Below, in pieces: positions 56,592 to 64,000 of a DNA stretch of 64,000 nt. The notes beneath the pieces are model-generated. The model searched no databases. It saw nothing but the letters and a program-made list of their open reading frames with translations, and was not told where the DNA came from. The stretch's first letter is position 1; each line of letters begins with the position of its first letter. Source of the DNA: Rhizobium sp. NZLR1 (GTDB lineage: Bacteria > Pseudomonadota > Alphaproteobacteria > Rhizobiales > Rhizobiaceae); NCBI RefSeq assembly GCF_017357385.1, contig NZ_CP071634.1, positions 310,001-374,000 on the forward strand. The letters are read 5' to 3'. Made by a program: the position numbers and the translations under genes.

Positions 56592-57860
56592 ATGCCTGGT
56601 GACAACGGCAGGGGCGCCGAGAAGGATGTCGTCATCATCGGCGCTGGCGCCGCCGGCATTGCCGCTGCTCGTCGCCTGCAGGCAATCCGCCCGGATCTTT
56701 CCATCCTGCTGCTTGAAGCGGGCGATCGTCTCGGCGGCCGCGCCTGGAGCGTCGGGCTGCCTGAAGCCGGCGATATCGCACTCGATCTCGGTTGCGGCTG
56801 GCTGCATGGGGCGCGGACCAACGCCTGGACCGCGATCGCCGGTGAGGTCGGACTGGCGGTCGACCATACACCGGCGCCCTGGAACGGCGGCCGGCGGCTG
56901 CAGCGGGACGATGCGGAGACCCACGCCGCGCGAGCGGCGATCGGTGACTATTTCGAACGCCTTGAAAGCCATGAAGGCGATGACACCGATCTGGCCGAGA
57001 TGCTCGAACCCGGCAATTCCTGGAACGGGCAGATCCGGGCGATCGGCACCTATATCACCGGCGCCGAGCTGGAACGCTCGTCGGTCCTCGACTACAACCG
57101 ATACGACCCCGGTCCTGGCCCCGATTGGCGGGTGCGCCAGGGCTATGGGACGTTGATCTGCCGTTACGGCAGGCCGGTTGCGACGAGGCTCGGCGTCGAA
57201 GTGACGCGCGTAAATCACCGCCATGCCGGCCGCATCGACATTCAGACGAACCAGGGTGGGCTCAGTGCCCGTGCGGTGCTGGTGACGGTTTCGACGAATG
57301 TGCTTGCCGCTGGCAAGATTGTTTTCGACCCGCCTTTGCCCGAGAAGATCGAGGCAGCGGCGCGGTTGCCGCTCGGGCTCGCCGACAAGCTCTTCCTCAG
57401 GCTCGCAAATCAGCAGGCGCTGCCGGCTGATACCCATATGCTCGGCTCCATCAGCCGCGGCGCGACCGGCACCTATCAGCTCCGGCCACTCGGCGCTGCC
57501 GTCGTCGAAGCCTATTTTGCCGGCGACCTCGCGCATGATCTGGAGCGGGAGGGAAAAGAGGCCGCCTTTGCCTTCGCTGGGGATGAACTGGCGGCAGCAT
57601 TCGGCGCCGATATCCGCAAGGAATTGTCGGTGGCGGCAATGTCGGCCTGGGCCGCTGCACCCCATATCGGCGGCTCCTATTCCTATGCCGAGCCGGGCGC
57701 CTCCGATCTGCGCAGCCGTCTCGCTGCACCGCATGACCAGCGGATCTTCTTTGCGGGCGAGGCCTGTTCTCGCTCGCGTTACTCGACGGCGCACGGCGCC
57801 TATGAGACCGGGGTCGCTGCAGCCGATCTGATCGACGGGTCGTTCTCGAGAAAAGCGTAA
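56592..57860 (+). CDS. FAD-dependent amine oxidase
   Basis: 422 residues, GGGAGGAG before the ATG. The dinucleotide-binding motif VIIGAGAAGIAAARRLQAI (about 14-33), the LEAGDRLGGRAWS motif and the C-terminal FAD contact ARVTRR/YSTAHGAYETGVAAAD segment are those of flavin monoamine oxidases. It oxidises an amine to an imine with H2O2; the substrate is unknown. It is not linked to an aldehyde dehydrogenase here. Confidence 0.9.
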   Translation: MPGDNGRGAEKDVVIIGAGAAGIAAARRLQAIRPDLSILLLEAGDRLGGRAWSVGLPEAGDIALDLGCGWLHGARTNAWTAIAGEVGLAVDHTPAPWNGGRRLQRDDAETHAARAAIGDYFERLESHEGDDTDLAEMLEPGNSWNGQIRAIGTYITGAELERSSVLDYNRYDPGPGPDWRVRQGYGTLICRYGRPVATRLGVEVTRVNHRHAGRIDIQTNQGGLSARAVLVTVSTNVLAAGKIVFDPPLPEKIEAAARLPLGLADKLFLRLANQQALPADTHMLGSISRGATGTYQLRPLGAAVVEAYFAGDLAHDLEREGKEAAFAFAGDELAAAFGADIRKELSVAAMSAWAAAPHIGGSYSYAEPGASDLRSRLAAPHDQRIFFAGEACSRSRYSTAHGAYETGVAAADLIDGSFSRKA

Positions 57861-58082
57861 CCGTCGCCGGTGGCGCCCGCGGGAATATTTTTTCCCACTT
57901 GTGGCACCGGTCGGATTGGTTATGCTGCCCTCGCCCCTGCGCCAGATTGAGCCCAGGGCGCCAGACGTCATCCGGCGGCAAGTGGCCGCCTCAAGCACGA
58001 TATTGACATTGATTGCGGGAGCCCCGGCTTCTACCCCGACGGTTTTGCACGTCGGCTGTGGGTCTCCGCATGAGGAGGAAAA

Positions 58083-59114
58083 ATGGATTATCGCAAGCTC
58101 GGTTCCAGCGGGACCGTCGTCACTGCCTATTGCCTCGGCACCATGACCTTCGGCGCGGAGGCCGACGAGGCGGCCTCGCACAAGCTGCTCGACGATTATT
58201 TCGCCTGGGGCGGCAATTTCATCGATACTGCCGATGTCTATAGCGCCGGCAAGTCGGAAGAGATCATCGGACGCTGGCTGAAGGCCCGCCCGACCGAAGC
58301 CCGCCAGGCGATCGTCGCCACCAAGGGACGTTTTCCGATGGGCAACGGACCGAATGACATCGGCCTGTCGCGCCGGCATCTCGGTCAGGCGCTCGACGAT
58401 TCTCTCCGCCGCCTCGGCCTCGAGCAGATCGATCTCTACCAGATGCATGCTTGGGACGCGCTGACGCCGATCGAAGAGACGCTGCGCTTCCTCGACGATG
58501 CGGTATCATCAGGCAAGATCGGCTATTACGGCTTCTCCAACTATGTCGGCTGGCATATCGCCAAGGCATCCGAAATCGCCAAGGCGCGGGGTTATACCCG
58601 CCCGGTGACGCTGCAGCCGCAATATAACCTGTTGGTGCGCGACATCGAACTCGAAATCGTCGCCGCCTGCCAGGATGCCGGCATGGGCCTGTTGCCCTGG
58701 TCGCCGCTCGGCGGCGGCTGGCTGACCGGCAAGTACAAGCGCGACGAGATGCCGACTGGCGCCACCCGCCTCGGCGAAAATCCCAATCGCGGCGGTGAGT
58801 CCTATGCGCCGCGCAATGCGATGGAGCGAACCTGGGCGATTATCGGCGTTGTCGAGGAGATCGCCAGGGCGCATGGCGTCAGCATGGCGCAGGTGGCGCT
58901 CGGCTGGACGGCGGCGCAGCCGGCGATCACCTCGGTCATCCTCGGCGCCCGCACGCCGGAGCAACTGGCCGACAATCTTGGCGCCATGAAGCTCAAGCTC
59001 TCCGACGATGACCTGGCGAGATTGGATGAGGTAAGCGCGCCTCAGCCTTTCGATTACCCCTACGGCAAGGGCGGTATCAATCAGCGCCACCGCAAGATCG
59101 AAGGCGGCCGCTAA
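58083..59114 (+). CDS. Aldo/keto reductase
   Basis: 343 residues, GAGGAGGAAAA before the ATG. TIM-barrel AKR pattern: NFIDTADVYSAGKSEEIIG with D51 and Y53, the lysine in VATKGRFPMG and the histidine in YQMHAWDALTP, then VTLQPQYNLLVRDIELEIV. Reduces a carbonyl with NADPH. It is followed by a two-sided terminator shared with the APC permease gene. Confidence 0.93.
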   Translation: MDYRKLGSSGTVVTAYCLGTMTFGAEADEAASHKLLDDYFAWGGNFIDTADVYSAGKSEEIIGRWLKARPTEARQAIVATKGRFPMGNGPNDIGLSRRHLGQALDDSLRRLGLEQIDLYQMHAWDALTPIEETLRFLDDAVSSGKIGYYGFSNYVGWHIAKASEIAKARGYTRPVTLQPQYNLLVRDIELEIVAACQDAGMGLLPWSPLGGGWLTGKYKRDEMPTGATRLGENPNRGGESYAPRNAMERTWAIIGVVEEIARAHGVSMAQVALGWTAAQPAITSVILGARTPEQLADNLGAMKLKLSDDDLARLDEVSAPQPFDYPYGKGGINQRHRKIEGGR

Positions 59115-59132
59115 GCTTCGCCCACAAATGCA

Positions 59133-59167
59133 AAAAGCCGCCATGTTTTTTCATGGCGGCTTTTTTG
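59133..59167. terminator. Bidirectional Rho-independent terminator
   Basis: AAAAAGCCGCCATG and CATGGCGGCTTTTTT form a 9-bp G/C core extended by A/T pairs around a T6 loop. The A5 and T6 flanks make it work in both directions, for the convergent aldo/keto reductase and APC permease genes. Confidence 0.92.
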
Positions 59168-59180
59168 CTTGGGAGGCACT

Positions 59181-60965
59181 TTAAGCCGGAAGCTGAAAGA
59201 TCACGTTGGCGATCAGGACGATCGCCAGACCGGCGGCGAGCGCGAGATAGGGCAGCATGCCGGCCTTCTTGACGCCAAGATCCTGGCCGACGAGGCCGAG
59301 ATCTTCCATCGCACCTGCCGGGAATTTTCCGCCGTCGCGCACATAGTGGCGATAGGCAAAGACCGGCAGGATCAGGGCGGCGAAGATGAAGCCGACCCAG
59401 AGCGCATTGGAATAACCCCAGACCTTGGCGCCGGCGCCGAGGAACAGAGCATTGACGAAGGCAAGCGCTGTGTTGAGACCGATCAGCCAGGTCGGCGCCT
59501 TCCAGGGGCGTTCGATATGGCCGGAGTCCATCCGGTGTATCCAACCGGAATTGAGGTTCAGGAAGTTGAAGATGATGTATCCGACATTCGACACGGCGAG
59601 CACGAAGAAGTAGCCGCCGGTATCCGAGGCGATGGCCAAAAGGAAGAGGTTGAAGGCGAAATCGGTCCACATCGCCCGTGTCGGGGCGCCGTTTTCGTTG
59701 ACGTGGTCGAGATATTTCGGCAGCCAGCCGTCCTTCGAGCCCTGGTAGAGCGTGCGCGAGGAACCGGCCATCGCCGTCATGATGGCGAGGAAGAGCGCCA
59801 TGATCATCAACACGACGAGCAACTGGGTGACGACCCGGCCGGCGCCGATCAGGCCGCCGAGCGCTTCGGCAACGCCGGTGCCGTCGACAATACCGGGGGC
59901 GAGCATGCCTGCATGGCCGAGAACGCCCTGGAAGGCGAAGGGCACCAGGAAGAAGAACAGGCAGCAGGCAAGGCCGGAATAGAAGATCGCCTTGAAGGTG
60001 TCGGCCTTCGGATTCTTGAGCTCGCGGGTGTAGCAGACGGCCGTCTCGAAGCCATAGGTCGACCAGGCGGCGATATAGAGTCCGCCGAGGAAGAGCGTCC
60101 AGCCGCCATTGCTCCAGGTGCCGTCGGCGCCGGAATAGGCGGCCGTCGGCGGCACCAGGCCGGTGACGTTGGCGGCAAGGATATGGCCGCTGACAATGGG
60201 GTAGAGGCCGATGATAAGCAGCGGCACGAGCACGATGATGGCCAGCCACTTCTGCACGCTGGCGGTTTCCGAAATGCCGCGATGCTGGATCGCGAAGATG
60301 ATCAGCATCAGGATGCCGCCGATGAAGAAGGTAGCATTGACGTTGGCGGTGGCAAGAAAGGGAATGCCGAAGCTGACGAGCGACCAGCTGCGGATCCACG
60401 GCGTCAGCGCGGCGACGCCGTCGGTGCCGAGCAACGCCTTGACGGCGTCATCCGGCGTCGTGCCGGCATGAGCCGCGATATATTCGGCGACGCGGGGGCT
60501 ATCGGCCGTGATGGAAGCGGCATGCGCGGAGATCCAGTCGAGGACCATCTGCGAATCCGCCGCCGGGATGGGGAAGAATGAATTGAGGATATAACCGGCG
60601 GCGATGGCGCAGCCGAGCGACAGCACGGGCGACCAGGCAAACCAGTTGCACCAGACGGATAGTGGCGCGATGAATTTCGAATACCGCAGCCAGGCGGTGG
60701 CGCCATAGACCGAGGCACCGCCGGATTTGTTGGCGAACATGCCGGCGATTTCGGCATAGGTGAAGGATTGCAAGAAACCCATCACCATCGAAATGATCCA
60801 GACGAGGAAGGCGAGCTTGCCCGTCGTGCCCGCAATGCCGCCGATGGAGAAAAGAACGAGCGGCGGCACGCCCGCAGCCACCCAGAATGCGCCCTTCCAG
60901 TCGAGCGCGCGTACAAGCTTACCTTCGGTGCCGGATGAAATCCCGGCCTCCACAACGTCTGTCAT
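59181..60965 (-). CDS. APC-family amino acid permease
   Basis: 594 residues with about twelve membrane segments, opened by LVRALDWKGAFWVAAGVPPL and SIGGIAGTTGKLAFLVWIIS. The helix 1 GIAGTTG break is the usual APC substrate site. A 60-residue insert between helices 3 and 5 (ADSQMVLDWISAHAASITAD) is longer than in most relatives. It is divergent from the DUF1989-GcvT fusion (248 bases), so it may import its substrate, perhaps a glycine- or guanidine-like compound (inference). Confidence 0.9.
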   Translation of the reverse strand: MTDVVEAGISSGTEGKLVRALDWKGAFWVAAGVPPLVLFSIGGIAGTTGKLAFLVWIISMVMGFLQSFTYAEIAGMFANKSGGASVYGATAWLRYSKFIAPLSVWCNWFAWSPVLSLGCAIAAGYILNSFFPIPAADSQMVLDWISAHAASITADSPRVAEYIAAHAGTTPDDAVKALLGTDGVAALTPWIRSWSLVSFGIPFLATANVNATFFIGGILMLIIFAIQHRGISETASVQKWLAIIVLVPLLIIGLYPIVSGHILAANVTGLVPPTAAYSGADGTWSNGGWTLFLGGLYIAAWSTYGFETAVCYTRELKNPKADTFKAIFYSGLACCLFFFLVPFAFQGVLGHAGMLAPGIVDGTGVAEALGGLIGAGRVVTQLLVVLMIMALFLAIMTAMAGSSRTLYQGSKDGWLPKYLDHVNENGAPTRAMWTDFAFNLFLLAIASDTGGYFFVLAVSNVGYIIFNFLNLNSGWIHRMDSGHIERPWKAPTWLIGLNTALAFVNALFLGAGAKVWGYSNALWVGFIFAALILPVFAYRHYVRDGGKFPAGAMEDLGLVGQDLGVKKAGMLPYLALAAGLAIVLIANVIFQLPA

Positions 60966-61213
60966 CAGTGAAATTCCCCATTCGATTGTTCCGGACGTAT
61001 CTTTGTACGTCTCCCTGAACGTGTCTCCCTGACAGTCTCAAGCCCGCCCGGATGATTTTGGCGATCCGTGTTCCCGACGGATTCCCGAGTCTCAGCCCTT
61101 GATGCATAGTGAAGATATTTTCTTTTTAGTCAACATGACTTTACTTTCGCGAGACATTTTGTAACCTGTATGGGTGGTGCCCGAGGGCATGCCGATCCTC
61201 CCATGAGGGCAGA

Positions 61214-63583
61214 ATGCGAGAACTTCATCCTGCTATGACGGGCCTGCGGCCGGCGGCTGCGAGCCTCGTGCGTTATCCCGGCATTCCCACCTTGCCGGAG
61301 GGAACGGAGCGCTACAGGGCAAAAGGCGGCGGATCGGTCGTGGTGCGTGTCGAGCCGGGCGACTGCGTCACTGTCATCGACAGCGAGGGCGGACAGGTTT
61401 GCGAGGTCTCTTTCCTCAACGAAAAGGGACGCTTCCTGGCGGCGGGTCTCGGAACGGCATTCAGCAATTCAGCCGAAGGTTTGAAGGCCATTCTTCAAGG
61501 GGAGGATGAGAGTGCTGCCCGCACCCGCGCAGCGCTTGAGCGGCGCGGCGCCGATCTTGCCGCGGCCGGAGCGCTCCGCATCTTCGGGGCGGGATCGAGC
61601 CCGGGCAGCCGGGCGGATTTCACGATTTCCATGAAGGGCCTGCTGATCGTCGCGGCACCGGCCGGCGCCATGTTGCCGGAGGCCCAGGATACGGCGACGC
61701 CGATCGAGATCAGGATCAAGCGCAGCCTGTTGATCCGCGACTACGCCTCCGCCCTGCCGGAACCGGCCGCCGACCCCATCGAGGATATCCGCATCCGGGC
61801 GGCGACCGCCGCGGCCTATTTCGTGCGTGCCGGCGAATTCATCCAGATCATCGATGTTTATGGGCGCCAGTGCACCGATTTCCAAGCTTTCGCCGCCCGC
61901 AAGGTCGACAAGGGCCTCGATCTCGCGCTTGATTCGACGGTTACCCGCACACTGCTCAGCCGCAGCTATCCTATGCCGGGCCTGCCCTCTAAGGCCTTCG
62001 ACCGGGACTTCGAGCCGCTGGTCGAAATCGTCCAGGATACGGTCGGGCGCCACGATGCTTTCGCGACCGCCTGCAATTCGCGCTACTACGACGACATGGG
62101 TTATCCTGGCCACGTCAACTGCACGGACAATTTCAACGCGGCGCTGGCGCCTTACGGCATTGCCGGCCGCAAGGGTTGGGAAGCGCTGAACTATTTCTAC
62201 AACACCAATATCGAACACAACAACCAGCTCTATCTCGACGAGCCCTGGTCGCGCCCCGGCGATTACGTGCTGATGCGGGCGCTCACCGATCTTGTCTGCG
62301 TCTCATCGTCCTGCCCCGACGATATCGACGCGGCGAACGGCTGGGATCCGACGGATATCCATGTCCGCACCTTTTCCGGAAAAGAAAAATTCTCACGAGC
62401 GGTGGCCTATCGCATGACCCCAGATGCCGACGCCGAACTGACGCGCGAAACCGCCTTCCATCCACGCCTCTCGACCCTGACGCGCGATTACACCGAATAT
62501 CGCGGCTACTGGCTGCCGAACCGCTTTTCCGCCGAGGGACCGGTCGAGGAATATTGGGCCTGCCGCGAGCGCGCCGCCGTCATCGACCTTTCGCCCCTGC
62601 GGAAGTTCGAGGTGACTGGGCCGGATGCCGAGGAGCTCTTACAATATTGCCTGACACGCGACGTGCGCAAACTGTCGACAGGTCAGGTCGTCTATTCCGC
62701 CATGTGCTACGAAAACGGCGGCATGATCGATGACGGCACGCTCTTCCGCCTCGGCGACAAGAATTTCCGCTGGATCGGCGGCGATGATTTCAGTGGCATA
62801 TGGCTGCGTCAGCAGGCCGAAGAAAAAGGCTTCAAGGCCTGGGTTCGCTCTTCGACCGACCAGATGCACAATATCGCCCTGCAAGGGCCGAAGAGCCGCG
62901 ATATCCTGAAGGAGATCATCTGGACGGCGCCGCGCCAGCCGACGATCGGTGAGCTCGAATGGTTCCGCTTCACTGTCGGCCGCATCGGTGGTTTCGAGGG
63001 CGCGCCCGTCGTCGTCTCGCGCACGGGCTACACCGGCGAGCTCGGCTACGAGATCTTCTGTCATCCGAAGGATGCGCTGGCGGTGTTCGACGCGGTCTGG
63101 GAGGCGGGGCAGCCGCACGGGTTGAAGCCGATGGGGCTGGAGGCGCTCGACATGGTTCGCATCGAGGCAGGTCTGATCTTTGCCCATCACGAATTCACCG
63201 ACCAGACGGACCCGTTCGAGGCCGGCATCGGCTTCACCGTGCCGCTGAAATCCAAGCAGGACGATTTCATCGGCCGCGAGGCGCTGATCCGGCGCAAGGA
63301 GCATCCGCGCCATCTGCTTGTCGGCCTCGACGTCAAGGCCAACGAGGCGGTCGGCCATGGCGATTGCATCCATATCGGCCGGGCTCAGGTCGGCGTCGTC
63401 ACCAGTGCCACCCGCTCGCCGATCCTCGGCAAGACGATCGCGCTCGCCCGCATCGACGTCATGCATGCAAGTCCCGGCACCGAGGTCGAAATCGGCAAGC
63501 TCGACGGCCACCAGAAACGCCTGCCGGCGACAATCGTGCCGCTTTCGCACTACGACCCGCAGAAGACGCGCCCGCGCTCGTAA
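61214..63583 (+). CDS. DUF1989 (tandem) - GcvT aminomethyltransferase fusion
   Basis: 789 residues. The first 190 are a degenerate DUF1989-like unit, and residues about 195-395 a full DUF1989 with its conserved cysteine sites (GRQCTDFQAF; YYDDMGYPGHVNCTDNF; VSSSCPDDIDAANGW). The rest is a GcvT-type folate-dependent aminomethyltransferase (EYWACRERAAVIDLSPLRKF; SRTGYTGELGYEIF; LEALDMVRIEAGLIFAHHEF). DUF1989 includes urea-carboxylase-associated proteins and carboxyguanidine deiminase CgdAB, while GcvT moves a one-carbon unit to tetrahydrofolate; linking both suggests degradation of a methylated or guanidino compound. GAGGG precedes the ATG. Confidence 0.88.
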   Translation: MRELHPAMTGLRPAAASLVRYPGIPTLPEGTERYRAKGGGSVVVRVEPGDCVTVIDSEGGQVCEVSFLNEKGRFLAAGLGTAFSNSAEGLKAILQGEDESAARTRAALERRGADLAAAGALRIFGAGSSPGSRADFTISMKGLLIVAAPAGAMLPEAQDTATPIEIRIKRSLLIRDYASALPEPAADPIEDIRIRAATAAAYFVRAGEFIQIIDVYGRQCTDFQAFAARKVDKGLDLALDSTVTRTLLSRSYPMPGLPSKAFDRDFEPLVEIVQDTVGRHDAFATACNSRYYDDMGYPGHVNCTDNFNAALAPYGIAGRKGWEALNYFYNTNIEHNNQLYLDEPWSRPGDYVLMRALTDLVCVSSSCPDDIDAANGWDPTDIHVRTFSGKEKFSRAVAYRMTPDADAELTRETAFHPRLSTLTRDYTEYRGYWLPNRFSAEGPVEEYWACRERAAVIDLSPLRKFEVTGPDAEELLQYCLTRDVRKLSTGQVVYSAMCYENGGMIDDGTLFRLGDKNFRWIGGDDFSGIWLRQQAEEKGFKAWVRSSTDQMHNIALQGPKSRDILKEIIWTAPRQPTIGELEWFRFTVGRIGGFEGAPVVVSRTGYTGELGYEIFCHPKDALAVFDAVWEAGQPHGLKPMGLEALDMVRIEAGLIFAHHEFTDQTDPFEAGIGFTVPLKSKQDDFIGREALIRRKEHPRHLLVGLDVKANEAVGHGDCIHIGRAQVGVVTSATRSPILGKTIALARIDVMHASPGTEVEIGKLDGHQKRLPATIVPLSHYDPQKTRPRS

Positions 63584-63654
63584 TGCATGCGTTCGACGGT
63601 GGTGTCGCAGATTGGTTCCTGGGAAAGCGATGATGTCTCCGCCTAAGGGCTTTA

Positions 63655-63709
63655 TACCGATCGGTAAAGATACCAACAGCCCTTCGATAGGCCTAATCTT
63701 TACCGATCG
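63655..63709. promoter_or_regulatory. TetR-type palindrome and 14-bp inverted repeat at the end of the TetR gene
   Basis: TACCGATCGGTA at 63655-63666 is a perfect palindrome of a type bound by TetR proteins. CGATCGGTAAAGAT at 63658-63671 and ATCTTTACCGATCG at 63696-63709 form a perfect inverted repeat across the TetR stop codon. It could be operator, terminator stem or both; no U-tract is present. Confidence 0.5.
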
Positions 63710-64000
63710 ATAAATCTGCCGACGCGGTCCACATGGTCAGGCTGCTCTCAACGAGCGCCTCCAGCTCGCTTGGGCTTGCGCCGGCCCCTCCCTGCGCGAG
63801 AATGCCGTGCATCAGGGATTGGACGAAACGCACGAGACCGTCGACATTGACCGTCGGCAACAGGTCGCCCTCGCGTTTGGCCCGCTCAAACCTTGCGGCG
63901 AGCAGGTCGCGCCCGATGGCCTGGCGCCTGAGGACCTCGATGCGGATCGCCTGCGCCTCGTCACCTCCCTGCATCGCGTTAAGAACCATCAGGCAGCCGC
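63693..64000 (-). CDS. TetR-family regulator, C-terminal part (cut by window edge)
   Basis: The frame is open to the right edge. The visible residues (GCLMVLNAMQGGDEAQAIR, then FVQSLMHGILAQGGAGASPS) match the C-terminal ligand domain of AcrR-like TetR proteins; the helix-turn-helix lies outside the window. It converges on the DUF1989-GcvT gene and ends within the inverted repeat at 63655-63709. Confidence 0.85.
   Translation of the reverse strand, partial: GCLMVLNAMQGGDEAQAIRIEVLRRQAIGRDLLAARFERAKREGDLLPTVNVDGLVRFVQSLMHGILAQGGAGASPSELEALVESSLTMWTASADLSIGKD

Noticed and set aside
56559..58448. 629-codon minus-strand open frame
   Set aside because: Antisense of the amine oxidase gene and start of the aldo/keto reductase gene; the plus-strand proteins are clear.

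Overview
The window is a GC-rich alphaproteobacterial segment. Codon use, the density of sugar and amino-acid ABC importers with GntR, RpiR and ROK regulators, RIME-like intergenic repeats and an Arg-rich DUF1127 microprotein all point to a Rhizobium of the leguminosarum/etli type (inference; no rRNA, tRNA, replication or symbiosis gene is present to fix the species or replicon). It reads as accessory, catabolic DNA, with no phage and no intact insertion sequence.

Layout, left to right. 1-3.9 kb: an amino-acid ABC importer (cut by the left edge) with an NMT1-like binding protein, divergent from a MocR-type regulator across a perfect 12-bp inverted repeat. 4-7.1 kb: a Cys-rich microprotein with a NUDIX hydrolase, and a Rid protein divergent from a TetR regulator over three palindromic operators, then a thioredoxin-fold protein. 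7.2-13.6 kb: a sugar-acid type operon (FCD-GntR regulator, DenD-like dehydrogenase, complete ABC importer). 13.7-23.5 kb: DNA ligase D, an SLC13-type transporter, a DUF606 pair, a MOSC-reductase-ferredoxin fusion and a dienelactone-hydrolase-like protein.

23.8-42.5 kb: a second ABC importer with a Gfo/Idh dehydrogenase, then a two-gene islet on the minus strand (DUF2971 protein plus a 1274-residue protein with a PD-(D/E)xK-like N-terminus, a STAND-type P-loop and a long helical C-terminus) that looks like an anti-phage system, next to a resolvase remnant. Beyond it lie a D-threonine-aldolase-like enzyme, an M81 peptidase, a SnoaL-like protein, RidA, RpiR, SDR, MFS and ROK genes. The importer and these enzymes share an A/T-rich promoter motif and may be one catabolic region split by the defence islet.

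42.5-64 kb: a methyltransferase, GH20 hexosaminidase, DHA2 exporter, a DUF2026 gene flanked by two diverged copies of the exporter 3' end, a GH94 phosphorylase (probably on beta-1,2-glucans), GntR-kduD-kduI, a DUF1127 gene followed by four hairpins that each carry CCTCCTCCC in the loop (a cuckoo/CcsR-type anti-Shine-Dalgarno sRNA locus), a DnaQ-like exonuclease, an amine oxidase, an aldo/keto reductase, an APC permease, a DUF1989-GcvT fusion and a TetR gene cut by the right edge. The two strongest leads are the STAND/DUF2971 islet and the DUF1127-sRNA locus.
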